Position numbers and translations under genes: made by a program. Below are positions 38,589 through 54,000 of a stretch of DNA of 64,000 nucleotides, piece after piece. The stretch comes from Panaeolus papilionaceus. Its lineage: Eukaryota > Basidiomycota > Agaricomycetes > Agaricales. Each line of letters opens with the position of its first letter. The first letter of the stretch is position 1. The DNA is taken from the NCBI GenBank assembly GCA_015501605.1, contig JADNRZ010000003.1:1054001-1118000 (forward strand), written 5' to 3'. The notes beneath the pieces were generated by a model. The model did not search any database, was not told the origin of the DNA, and worked only from the letters and a program-made list of their open reading frames with translations.

Positions 38589-40268
38589 TCAAACAATCGA
38601 CAACCTCGACAAAAATTCCTTGAGGTGTTTCTCGTCGACATTAGCCACAACCTCGTCATATTTCTTCTTTTCGTCTTCCCACTCGGTGTCGAGCTGCGAT
38701 GAGGGTCAAAAGGTGTCTAGTACACGACAGATGAAAAACTAACCTCAAAATCTCTGTAACAGGTTTCGAGCGCTGTAAGTGCGCCGTGGAATCCAGCCTG
38801 CATTGCCCCGTATTCCTCCGAGTCAAGTGTGTACTGCTTAACATTGATAACAGCCCCCTGCGCCTTGACGAGCAAAGGAGAGACAGTATCCTTCATCAGT
38901 CTGAGAGGCGTTAATCAGTAAAAGTCTCAAAAAGTGTGTATCGAGGCCTTACGCTAAGACGACGCGCTGATCACTCGAACTGGGATACTCAGCCACATGC
39001 TGCTCGAGAACGCGGACCATGTGGATGAGCCTGACGCTGCGTCCGTGGAACGGTCTGCGAACATGTGCAGCTTTCTGGACAAGTACTAAAAGATCCTGGA
39101 CAAGGGGGATACTACCACCCAAAGCCGCCAGCTTATCTTTCAACGCCTTCAACAAGGCCAGAAGTTCCGGGGTGGGGTCAACAGCGCGGTTTGCACCGAC
39201 TGCGGCAAGCAACAGCCTAATATCCGTTCGAGTTAGTCAAACAAACCACGCGAAAAGATTATCCTCACTCTTTGATTATAGTCCAGAGCTCAGAAGAACG
39301 GAAGCTTGCTTTATCTTTATGGGCCGAGGATGGGCTCAGTATCTCGAAGCAAATGAGGACCAGAGTCATGGTCCAAATGCTGAATTCAATCCACGCCTAA
39401 GGAGCAAGGTGAATAGCATGTTCAGGCGGCCATGGTAACGGACACTCACGTCTGACTGTGGAGGCACATCCAACATAGCCTTGTAGATTTTTTGGTAGTT
39501 GATCATGACAGAAGAGACAAGCTGCAATGAACGCCTAAAACTTGTTAGTATGAGAAGGATTGCCTTGGAAGAGACATACTGCTGTGTGATCCATCGGTCC
39601 GAAGGCTTGAGGGCCGCAAGCCGGTCAACCAAAGCTTTCATGGTCATGAGATCGTCTTTCTGGCGCTCACTTGTCCATTGCGCCTGGAGGTCGTTCGCGA
39701 TAGCCGGGAGTTGAGTCTGGTTGAGCAGGGTTAGATAGAAGGAACAGTATGCGTTATACTAGTACTAACAGAAAGGTCGCCTGGCAGCAATGCGAGTGTG
39801 TCAACGATGGACTTCCTGTCAGCCAGCCAGCTCTCGACAAAAAGGAGTCCATCAATAACATCAGCAGGTGGTAGATGTGTCTTTGCCGTGTGGTTAAGAC
39901 CCTCAGGGACCCTCAAGTAGAAGTCGAACAAAATTCTGGAGCCAATTATCAGCTCAAAGCCAAATACTTTATGAGAGCACTTACCGTTCGAGGATGGGAA
40001 TAGCCCCAGTGTACTTCTCGAAATTGGCCCAAGCGACAGAGAAGTCGCTCAACGCGGTCGAGTTGACATTGTCGATGAGGTCCTCGATGGAGTGCAACGC
40101 CCGTTTGCTTCTGGAAAGCAGCAGGTTTGAAGTCAGCAAGTGTCTTCGGCTCTCCTTCATCTCGATGACGTAGTTTTTGAGAAGAAGGGTGATTAAGTCG
40201 GTAGCGCCATGTTTCGGGGACAGCGTCTCCAGCTCTGCTAAAATCGTAAGGTCATAGGAGGTAGACAT
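38589..40268 (-). CDS. Helical protein of unknown function
   Basis: The protein has 441 residues from eight exons: 40268-39985, 39935-39770, 39716-39580, 39534-39450, 39396-39269, 39216-38953, 38900-38744 and 38693-38589. I do not recognise it. It is largely alpha-helical by composition, with regular Leu/Ala heptads (for example ALLKALKDKLAALGGSIPLV). One hydrophobic stretch, FSIWTMTLVLICFEIL (about 229-244), could be a buried helix or a membrane segment. The end is charged (EWEDEKKKYDEVV). Every exon junction keeps frame and every intron is 45-53 nt, which supports a working gene. No signal peptide is visible. Confidence 0.75.
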
Positions 40269-40987
40269 TGTCGTAGAGAGTCAGAAAAGAGGCGCGCGGG
40301 TGGGGTTATCTGGTCAATCAAACTTTCGTAGACGCTGGTTTTATATCCCACAGTGAACAGTGCCCCAGTTGGTGCGTCATTAATCTCGGGATGTTATCGT
40401 CTAACGAAAAGCACATCATTCCTATCTTAGCCATCTACAGCACATGTTGTAGTATGATGATTCACAAATCAGCCTGTTTGATCGACTTGAGCAACAACGA
40501 GGAGAAGGCGTGTTTGTGATGGGGCATCCTGTGGGGTTCGCCTACAAATTAGACGCCTGATCGAGCACGTCGGAGAGTTTATAACTTAGTCGATAGGACC
40601 CCAGTCATACCAATTCTCGATCGACGTAATTCCGCTTGTAATCCTATGTGGAAAAAAACGCCGTGTTAGATCTTGATTGCATTCGCTGTTGTCCAGTAGG
40701 CGGCGAGGTAGTCCACAGCATTGTCGTACCAAGCGAATCGAACCGTTACGTTACAGTGGTAAGGTGTGACTCTCAAGAAATAATAATTGATCGGACTTTG
40801 AATCTGAGTTTTATAATAATAATGCCTTTGTCTTTTTATCATGAGTCATTGTCATTTTCAATTATTTGTACCAATTTGGGATTTAGTAATGACTGCAGTC
40901 TCATTACAACTTGACGACTGACCTCGACGTTGCCAGTCTCGTTCGCCACACCAATCTACAACTTTTATTATAATTGAGCAAGTAAAG
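40269..40987. promoter_or_regulatory. Divergent promoter region upstream of XPB and the 441-residue gene
   Basis: 719 bp between two start codons. AT-rich near 40790-40900. No motif I can name with confidence. Confidence 0.4.
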
Positions 40988-44301
<3,314 letters not shown>

Positions 44302-46075
44302 GTTGTGAACAATCCAATATACTTCATATTCATACCCTTACCTGCTGTATTTATTTTACTCTCATTGTAGCCCCGCTAACGGTCCATTAATCAGAATACA
44401 TTGGTTTTGACAGGGAGACTGAATCAGTGACTGTATGTGAAACGAGGCCAACACGCGCTGGATTGGTCATGGTCATTGCAATAAGCGTTTTTGAGTGATA
44501 ATGGTTTTGTTACCCCAGATCAGCGGCTCAGGATAGCTAAAATAGATTGAAATCTCACCATACATGTTACAGGCTAATCTAGTTACGATCTGAGCAAGTG
44601 GTGTCTGATCTGGTTTGACATATACATTGTCTGCAGAGTTGATTGTCATTACCTTGCGGCAATGTATGTCCTACATATGCCCATATGCAACCAAGGGCAG
44701 GAATCGGATAAGCGCCCCTAGAGGAGCCGAAGGACAACCCAGGTTACGGAGAATATACTTGCAGGCATGTGCATATCTATGTTGCTGCAAAGCGCCCGTG
44801 ATCTCCATCACCACATCGATATCCTCACACCGACCGCCGTCTCCGTGGGAATGAATATTGATATGGAGCTCGCGTATCTCCCTCTCAGACAAGGTGTCAT
44901 GAGGTTGACAGACCGACCTTTTGAGCACCGCCGCGAATTGCCAGGCTGTATGAGTGTTGACTCCGGGCGAGTCACTTGCACACGACAGAAGTAGTACCAG
45001 CGCTGCCTCTTTGGTTCTTGATGGAACTTAGTCTGAAACGGCGTTTATGAGGGATCTCCGATCGTCAGAAGCATTGACCGCATGATGCATTCCGCCAACT
45101 CTCAGTGAAAGCCTACATCCCCGGCATAATGAACTACACATTCGAAGCTGATGTGATTGTCAGAATCAGACATTGATGACTTCATGGCTGTGCAAAATTC
45201 GGAGACTGGTATACCGTTTAAGCTTATTTAGGTAGTGTTAATAGAGGAGGTCTGCTCATGACGACACCGCATAGATCGAGAGCATATTGATCGCAGTGAA
45301 TGGTTTTTGACAAGAGGAAGTGACCGTGAATGGATTAACTCGGTTCACCATCATAATATTTGAGGAAAAACTCATTGGCCCATTCATTAATCTCACTTCT
45401 CTGAAGCCGCCTGGTTTATTAGGAGAGCTGTTTATTTAAGCGCCCAATCGGGAAGGGGCCAAGCATTTGGCGCGGATTCGCGGGTCCGTCCTACATGAGC
45501 TCAGGCGCGAGAGTTTGAATATAAAATCACACCATTCCGCGATGAAACCGAAATGAAATAGGCGGTGGGCATGATATGAAACCGCTAAGGTGATGGGCAA
45601 ATTGATGACTATCACACGCAATATATCATCAACGCCGGGGTCCTCTCTATGTTCTCAGACGCTGGTGAAATGCTATCGATGTGATGAACGTTCATGAGCC
45701 GAGAATTTGGAGCGTTTCCAAAACAAAACAAAAACTCGTTTCTGGGAGCGTGAAGGCCTCAAGGCCCCCCACACTACGTCTCTCGGTTCTCCTGTCAAAC
45801 ATTTTATCTGTCGCCCTATCGATCATGGTACCTTGAGGCTCGAAACCCCCGCGTGTGCAGTTGAGGCCGAAACGCTATTTCTCCAACTTTCGATTTCAGG
45901 AGTGAAGCCTGGGCTGCCTCGCGCTAATAGTGTTTGGTCATACTAATAGAGTGTTGTTTCAATTGTATAAAAAGTACGATGCTCCACTCCCACCAAAAAA
46001 CCTTGAACCTTCTGCTTGTATTAAAAGGATACAAAACCCTGTTAAAGCTTGCATCCAACAACCAGAACCCTCAAT
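44302..46075. other. Gene-free stretch of 1.8 kb
   Basis: No supported gene. A minus-strand frame at about 45030-44671 is open for about 115 codons. It starts with a signal-like stretch (ALVLLLSCAS) but has no ATG, no splice-supported start, and no family resemblance. It may be a decayed gene. Confidence 0.4.
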
Positions 46076-46839
46076 ATGCCCAAACGTAGCAATCCCATCA
46101 GGTTATATCGTGCGTTTGAATTACTCGGATAAGAGGAAGTCGAAATACCAATCGATGGTTTATTTTTAACAGAAACCTTACCACCTGTGGTGGATTCGAT
46201 AAAGTCCGGTTGGCTTGGTACAGCCCAACAAGGGGCAGTAGTTGTAAGCCCTGATTGTGCACACGCACTGTATTTGTATATGCAGCTGACACTTGGTTGC
46301 AGTCTGCACTTGCTGCTGGAATAGTTGCGCAACTACTCGGGTTCATCAAGGACAATAAAAATTATGCAGATAATACCGACCCCGAGAAAATTAACGTACT
46401 CGTTGGGATGTGCTACTTTTCACTGTTCATGAACATTGGGGCTACGATTAGCTCCTTTGTTATCATCGACAGACTTGGGGAGTTCCATTTACGGGCGGCA
46501 AGGATACCCGACTCTGAAACCGCTCTGTCACCTAGTGTCAAAAATGCGGACCTGACAGAATCAGACTTGATACGAGCTCAATTTGGCGTTGGAAGGACGT
46601 GGAGCATACTCTTGTGGCAGTGTGAGTGTTGTTGTGGAAGACACGACAGTGCTGATTTTACTCACTTTTGGTGATACTTCGAAGGGATAACATGCTTTTA
46701 CGGGGGACTGATTTCATTAGTCGGGATGATGCTGGGGTACATTTGGCTGGCGGAACCCACCGGTATCCGAATCGCAGCGACGATGTGTGTGGGGGTTGTT
46801 GCCGTTTCTCACATTTTCTTTGTCCTGAAAACCTGGTGA
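46076..46839 (+). CDS. Four-helix membrane protein of unknown function (paralogue B)
   Basis: The protein has 192 residues from exons 46076-46109, 46173-46243, 46303-46621 and 46685-46839. It aligns along its length with the protein at 36335-37358: LPPVVDSIKSGW against LPSTIEAIQQNW, SSFVIIDRLGEFHLRAAR against SSVLLLDRLGEVPYRSAR, and WSILLWQW against WSLVLWHW. Intron phases (1, 0, 1) are the same and exon 2 is 71 nt in both. It lacks the 90-residue cytoplasmic tail of paralogue A, ending HIFFVLKTW. Start and first donor were chosen to keep this alignment. It is short and could be a decaying copy, but the frame is intact. Confidence 0.7.
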
Positions 46840-47584
46840 CACTTATTCATCTGTAGATGAACCATTCTGGATGTGTACCTATTTAATGTGAATATATTCT
46901 TGCATCATTTCAGGTCGGGCTCTGAATGTAAGATGGGAACTCTGCAAGTGTTCTGACGCAACTTGAACTGAATTAGAGGTCATAAGGTCCTTGGGACAAT
47001 TGCTTTAAGGGGCGTCGCCAATTGGAGGTGTGAGTGGTAAGCGTGTAATAAGTCAATTGGTGCCTCTCCGTCAACATCTCATCAGTGGCGGAGGATAGGC
47101 CGTCAAGACAGTACCAAGAAAAAACCTCCCATTGAAAGGATATCCGCGTGATTCCTGGCGGGACTGGCATTGGTGTTTTACCGCGCTGTCAGACGGCAAT
47201 TACAGCATGGAATGAGAGATAGTGGAGATAAAAGAATGGATAATATATATTGAACGTAAAAGTTCCATAAAAAGGCAGTTTCAAAGGGTACAATGGACTG
47301 TTGAGTGAGGACAGGACAAGAACTGATGATAGAACAAATGTCAGTAACAAAGGGAAAGATAAACCAAAAGTGCGGAAGGAATGATCTTCTGATCCGGAGA
47401 TCACACCGGAAGCAGAAACATAAAAATTTAGAACTCTTCAATTGATAGCTGCTTGGGGTTTTGGAGCTCTAATCAATAATCCCTTTCTTATATAACCTGT
47501 TGTAGAACCTTTTTTCTGCTTCTTGGGTGCCCATACTTCCACTCATCTCATCCCTGAAGCTCGATTACTGACTGATCATCAAAC
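46840..47584. other. Intergenic, upstream of SLC35F-like gene
   Basis: No gene supported. A minus-strand hydrophobic frame near 47178-47441 lacks plausible structure. The last 150 bp is T/C-rich, as expected of a promoter. Confidence 0.45.
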
Positions 47585-49488
47585 ATGTCCACTCAAGAAG
47601 CAGACAGGGCCTCTGACAAAGCTAGCCAGTCCCAGCCCAGCTTGATACAACAGTCCCCAGTAGAACCCGCCCCACAGCGACCCCCAATTGTTTATTCATC
47701 GGTCCCTGCGTTTTTTAGAAGTGTAGCTGCCCGCTGGAAAAGTCTTTGGACTCGTCGTTTCGTTTTAGCCTTCTTGGCCGGTCAGCTTCTCTCTCTGTGC
47801 ATCACCTGTACCAATGTCACCACAACTGAACTCGTAAACCGGAACTGGACGCTATCGACGACCCAAGGGTTTTTCTTGTATGATCAGGATTGAACTCTGA
47901 TGTCAAATGAAGTGCTGAACTCGTCCCAGATATTTCTCTCTATTCCTTGTTTATACGCCCTACACGATATACCAATGTGAGTGTTCCCGTCATCGTATAT
48001 ACCATCGCCGGCTTATGGGCCATATATCTTACAGATGGGTTTAAAGGATGGGGAAACGTTATATTGCGCGACGGCTGGAAATGTGAGCCGATTTAAAAAT
48101 ATGTCCAAACCACACGGTGTATGAAGCTGCTATTCCCAGATTTTATCCTCGCGGCATGCGATGTAGAAGCAAACTTCCTAGTGATCAAAGTGAGCGCGCT
48201 TCCATCGCTAGCTTTTCACTTGGCGAGTCCCAAAATAACACTGTCAACAGGCCTACCAATTCACCGATCTACTTTCGTGCATGCTTCTTGATGCGTATGT
48301 TCATTTCCTTACGCTTTTTTTATGTCATTCATACCTGAAATATAGATGGGCTATTCCTGTGTGCATGGTCTGCTCATGGTTTTACATGCGAACCAAATAC
48401 CACTGGACACAACTTCTGGTGCGAATTGAATTTCTGCTTATCTGTGCTGGTTATTGAATACAGTTCAGGGCGTGTTCATTTGTATTGGTGGATTAGGCCT
48501 TTTGGTCGGTTCAGACCAACTCACGCAAAAGGGTTGGGACCCGGTCAGCAGAGCAAAAGGAGACGGTTTCATGATTGCTGGCGCAACCTTATATGGCTTC
48601 AGTAAGGCGTTGATACCCTTCAATCTGGCTCACCTCTTATCTCAATGAACAGCGAACGCCACCGAAGAATTTTTGGTTAGAAAACGCCCTCTTTATGAGG
48701 TGAGTTATTCGATGCTAAAGTATGATCAATCACATCCTGACATCGTTATTCAAAGGTCCTTGGACAATTGGGGATGTGGGGATTCCTTATCAACGGCATA
48801 CAATCATCCGCTTTGGAATGGAAAGCTATGACTGAGGTGCCATGGTCGGGTGATATCAGTGAGTGTCACAAAACAACATATCTGACAGAACTATGGTCTA
48901 ATAATGGTTGGTGTAACCAGTCGGGCTCTTGATGGCGTTCACATGTGGTATGTACTACCAATACAATTTTACACAGTCCAAGAATTCATGGTATGGTCAG
49001 CTATGCTCATTTTGTATACCCTTGCGCCTATTCTTTACCGACTCGCCTCTTCCGCCTACTTCAATCTGAGTTTGTTGTCAAGTGACTTTTACGGATTGTT
49101 GTTTGGTATGTCCTTGAGTTCAATAACAGGAATCATTTGACACTAACTCTGCAATAGGACTCTTCCTTTATGTCCGTGGATTGTCATTTTTCAGAGCTCA
49201 TATCAGCTGACTGACCAACTATATAGCACTATCGCCCCTTCTGGCTTTACTTTATTTCCTTTGTGGTCATTATTGCGGGCCTTTTCACATACTTCTGGCA
49301 CTCTACACGTCAGTAATTCCATATCGACTTAACTGAGTCAATTCGCTGATTAAAGGACAGCGGAGGAGCAGGGAATTTTGGACCCCAAGGCACCAGACTA
49401 TGTACAGAAACGAGGAGACGCGGCTCCCGCTCCCAGTGACGAGGAGGGGCAAAGTTCAAGCCCCATTGACGAAAAAATAAGCGCTTAA
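47585..49488 (+). CDS. SLC35F1/F2/F6-type solute transporter
   Basis: The protein has 397 residues from fourteen exons: 47585-47877, 47930-47976, 48035-48082, 48140-48189, 48251-48294, 48346-48418, 48469-48601, 48653-48699, 48756-48858, 48921-48947, 49001-49105, 49158-49171, 49227-49308 and 49361-49488. About ten hydrophobic helices and motifs of the DMT superfamily SLC35F family are present: LAACDVEANFLVIKAYQFTD, LLSCMLLDAWAIPV, GVFICIGGLGLLVGSD, GDGFMIAGATLYGFTNATEE and YRLASSAYFNLSLLSSDFYG. N- and C-termini are polar and cytoplasmic in this family. Substrate is unknown. Exon 12 is only 14 nt (GLFLY plus part codons), and two acceptors (48468, 49360) were chosen by frame over nearer AGs. 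Confidence 0.88.
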
Positions 49489-49777
49489 TCTCTACCGATT
49501 CGAATGCAGGCCAGGCTTTTATGCTTTGACGACGTTTAACGACCACCACTTACAAGGATGAGCCATTTTTTTAATCTTGACTGAACACACCTATCATTGT
49601 AATTTGCTGCGATTTGTACCACGCTGTTGTATTGAATTATGAATTATGATGTTGGCGATGTTATAAGGTATAATACATATGTATGACGGGGATATCTTTA
49701 AATGAAGAAAGGATATGGAGAGGGGTGTTGCTCGGCTGGATAGGCAATGTTCGCGGTTACAGTCAATAAGGAGATCG

Positions 49778-50426
49778 TTAAACCAGGCGACTCGTAGGCG
49801 TGTCGCGAGGCTCATCCGAGGAGTTTTGTGGTTGTTCAACTACAGGGTTTCGTCGATGCTGTTCTTCCTCAATCTCGCGTCGCTTGCGATTATCAGATAA
49901 TTTCTGTGTCACACAGGTCAATGGAATGCTCGGCGGGACTGGTAGACATCAAACATTACTCACCGAACGCATTGCCTGTGCAGCAGCGATTACTGTTTCG
50001 AGGGTACTTTCGGTCAAATCAGACATCTGTAAAATAATTTTCCAACATAAGGCAACGAAGGGTTCCATAAAGAAAAGTACGCACAGCTTCACCTGCTTGT
50101 CTTGACACCTTGGCAAAGTGTTCTCTTTGTTGCTGGAATTCTTTCTCGTCCCAAGGAGGAGTAACGGGTCCATCAGGTGGGTTCAGATTATTGATCGTAC
50201 GAGAAAATTCGGTCGCTCTTGCTTTCCAAGGGTCCTGGTCATCTGGTGATTGTTGAGGCAGATCATTGGGGCCAAGTGCAGGGCGTCTGCAGTGCCCCCA
50301 AACTCGGCGTTCATCCTTCCGTTTAATAAACCAAGAGGCGGTGACAGCTCCGATAGCAAACCAAAGTAAGCGACTGGGTCCTCTGTACATGAAAGGGTGT
50401 CGAAAGTGATGCCAGTGACCGTACAT
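49778..50426 (-). CDS. Small single-helix membrane protein, unknown
   Basis: The protein has 176 residues from exons 50426-50085, 50026-49964 and 49903-49778. It starts MYGHWHHFRHPFMYRGP, then has one hydrophobic helix (LLWFAIGAVTASWFI, about 20-34), a charged middle, and a basic coiled C-terminus (SDNRKRREIEEEQHRR). I do not recognise it. The short N-terminus with His/Arg and a following single helix resembles mitochondrial inner-membrane or ER anchored proteins, but this is a guess. Confidence 0.7.
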
Positions 50427-51049
50427 TCAATTTGTCCGAGGGGTGGGAGGTTATCGATGTAGTTGCTGTGTTTGGGTTGAACTTGAATGGGTATTCTGGA
50501 CTGTAGAGGCACCCATATTTATACGTCTGCACTACCCTTCTCGCCGGGTAGTCGACGCAATTTCATCCGCCTTCCAGTACTGCGTATTACGCTCGGCCGG
50601 GTAAGCTGACAATGATTCGTGGCCTGAGAAAAGAGCGGCCAGAGCAAGTGCCTAGGTGAACAAGCCGTGAGGGCCGCGTCTCCATTTTCATTGGAAAGGT
50701 AATAAGTGGCTGTGCATTTACGCATCGCTCTACTATGAACCGAATGTATTGTGTCAGGATAATTAGAAAAGTTCCATATTTGACCCACTGATTTTATTTT
50801 CATTATAGTAATAATAAAAGTAATTAATACAAGGACACAAGGATTACTTGTAATCATAATCAAATACACAGCAAGTGCTTAAAGAGTGATGGTGTGACCA
50901 AGTGTGACAAGAGTTGTATGGTGCAAGTGAGGCTCTGGGTTGTGTGTCGTTGAATGTACCGTTTGAGCTTTTTTATGCAAGTCTCGAGTCTGCTTTGATT
51001 AATTCTCTTTTTTGAGCTCGTCGTCTAGCTCGTTCTGCTCACAATTATC
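50427..51049. promoter_or_regulatory. Divergent promoter region upstream of LRG1-like gene
   Basis: 623 bp without supported coding sequence. It has GTGTGACCAAGTGTGAC-like short direct repeats near 50892-50912 and a CT-rich leader just before 51050. Confidence 0.4.
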
Positions 51050-54000
51050 ATGAGCAAGGACCGCGATCAACCAAGAGCTCCTTCTCCGTGGTCAAATCAT
51101 CAGCAACAGCTACAACAACAACAGCAGCAACCACCAACTCATTACCATACAGGTTCTACAGAGCTAGAGTATGCCAGAAACCCTGCAAGGAATGTTCAGT
51201 CTTCAGCCTTAGTAACAACAAATGGTCGTTCAATAGACCGTCCAAATCCTCCTCCCCGTTCGTCAACACTTGGTGCTTCAGATCCCGATCGCAATCTTTC
51301 TGCCAACAACCTCTTGCCACAATCTCGTAGTGAAGACCTTAATCACCATTCAAACTATAATTCCTCATTTCCTTCAAACTCATCTCCTAGGCCATCACCC
51401 CCTTTTCTATCAAATCCAAGTCGTCCAACAACTCCAGGCTCATCCGCCCACCCCTCTTCCTCAGGTCATTCTGATAACTCCAACCAGGTTTCCAACCCAA
51501 CCTCAGTTTCCAACGAACCATCCACCTCGAATCACAATGGCACCAAACCCTCTCCTACACTATCCACATCTCATTCCTCAGCTCTATCTACAACGCAAGT
51601 ATTCTCATTTCGTGTGATCTATCTTATGTCCTGTTTCCTAATGATCTTCTTCGATTCTTTCTTCTATTCATTACAGGTCCTGTTCTGCTTGTGGAAAGGC
51701 CATGCAGGGACCTTTTGTTCGCGCATTAGGCGCAGTTTATCATTTAAACTGCTTTAAATGCATGGTGCGTACAGCTACCGATTTATTGTTCTGATGTCTT
51801 TGTCTTACCAGTATTCTCTCTTGCATGCTTAGGATTGTGGAGATGTCGTTGCTTCAAAATTCTTTCCAATCGATGTCCCAGGTGGCAAGCAAAGTCCGCT
51901 CTGTGAGCGAGATTATTTCAGGCGTCTCAACCTCATTTGCGCCAAATGTGGGATGGCTTTGCGCGGTTCATACATCACTGCCTGCAGTCCGTAGCTCTCT
52001 GCTTTGTCGGAACGTATCCAGCTAACTTTTATGACTCTACAGACAAGAAATTCCACGTCGAGCATTTCACGTGCTCCCTATGCTCCACTCTCTTTGGCCC
52101 TCAAGACTCATACTATGAGCACGACGGTGACGTATACTGCCACTTCCACTACTCGACTCGATTTGCAACGAAATGCGCTGGCTGCAATAGTGCAATCCTC
52201 AAGCAGTTTGTTGAAATCAATCGCAACATGCGAGATGAGTGTTGGCATCCAGAATGTTATATGATCAATAAGGTACATAGAGACCTCCATTACGCTCGAA
52301 ATTTTTATTCTGATTGCAGTTTGTTCATTGTCTTAGTTCTGGAATGTCAAAGTGAACACAAGACGACCAACAAGCACCATTTCAGGTGAAGGTGATCCTG
52401 GTGAACCTCCGTATGTCGAAGAAGAAGCCAGAGAAAACCCGACCACTCTTAAAGAGAAGCAAGTGCGTATGGAGCAGCAAGTTTATCGAATATGGACGTG
52501 AGCACATTTTTGGAACGACTTCAAAAAAAGTTCATGGGAAGCTGATGACATCATAGGGTTTTATCGGCTTTCGAAGAGTCGAGTGCTGCTTGCATCTCGG
52601 ATATGCTGCGGCAAGTTAGCAATGGCGCTTATCTCGACGCTATTCGTATGGCTGAAAAGTTCATCCTACACGTTGAAGTTTTGTTCGGCACAATCGACGA
52701 TCTGGAGTATCACTTTGCTTCACTCAATATGAAAGGTAAGTTTCGCACCACTCTTATTTTTTAGAACGTATCTAATTGAAGCCTGGATATTGCAGGGATG
52801 TCGCATGTCCGAGAAGCGCGAATGCTGTGTCGAAAAACTGTCGAACTATTCACCTTGCTTTCACACACCCAGGAGACTGGCGAAAGGAGAATGGGCATGA
52901 CACAAGAACTCCTCGCGCTGGTGACTGGACTTGCACACTACCTCAAAATTCTGATCCGGATTGCCCTAACTGGGGCGCTCAGGTTGGAACGGGAGCAGAG
53001 TATCAGGGAAGCCATGTCTTCTTTCCTTGATAAGCTACACTTGCTCGCTGTACAAGGTGGAAACCCTGCTGCCAGGAGGATGATCAAGGGTTCAAATGGC
53101 GAGGCACTGACCATTAACCCAAACGCAAACTACGGCACACAGGGGGTAACTTACGGTTTCCGAAGTTTGGCTCCGGAAAACGCTGGGGAGAGTCCGTTCT
53201 CAGGAGTCGGTCAAGCGTCAGCCAATCCTCCATCCGATCTGTGTGTGCGGTGCAATGTCACTGTGGAAGAGGACTGCGTTCGGCTGGGCACTTACCAGCG
53301 TTGGCATTCCCATTGCGTTCAGTGTGCAGTTTGTGGCAAACTTGCGGCTGTACCGGTCCTCAAAGAGCAATCATCAAAAAGTGGAGATGAAAAGGATAAC
53401 AAGGATCTTCAACCTCAAAAGCTCTCCACAGCGCGTCGACCACCGGCTAATGTTGGTGCTTTCGTCTATGATCCGGACTCCAGAAAGGATATTCCTCCAT
53501 TTGGCGAGGTCCCCACAACCATCCTTTGCACTGATCACGGTCATCATGGCTGTAGGGGTGGCTTCCAGGCTGTGCAGCGGCTGGAACAGTACGCTTTCCT
53601 GTTGAATGTGGCTCTGCGCCGACTATACCTCCTACTTCGCAAACAGGGCGTCGTCCCTGCGTCTCCTGGTATGTTTTCTCGCCTCATACATTTTATGATT
53701 GTTCATCAATGACCTGTTTGCCCTATTAGCTCCACCACCTGCAGACGTCACTGCTGCGGTAGAAACTAGCCCATATACCTCAGCGGATATCATGCGTATG
53801 ACATCCGTCCATTTGGATCGCAAGCTATCGGCGACCGCCAGACTACCCAAACGTTCAACAATCGTCGAAAGTCCTACAGGCAGGATCGCTCAACCTTCGG
53901 ATGGGACGCAGAGGCAGTATGAGCCAGGTCCACAGACCTCAACGCCACAGAACCATGCGTACAATGGCCAACTCATTCAGCAGGGTCAATCGGGCCAAAC

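Noticed and set aside
44671..45030. Minus-strand frame with a signal-like start
   Set aside because: It has no ATG and no splice-supported first exon. Noted as a possible remnant only.
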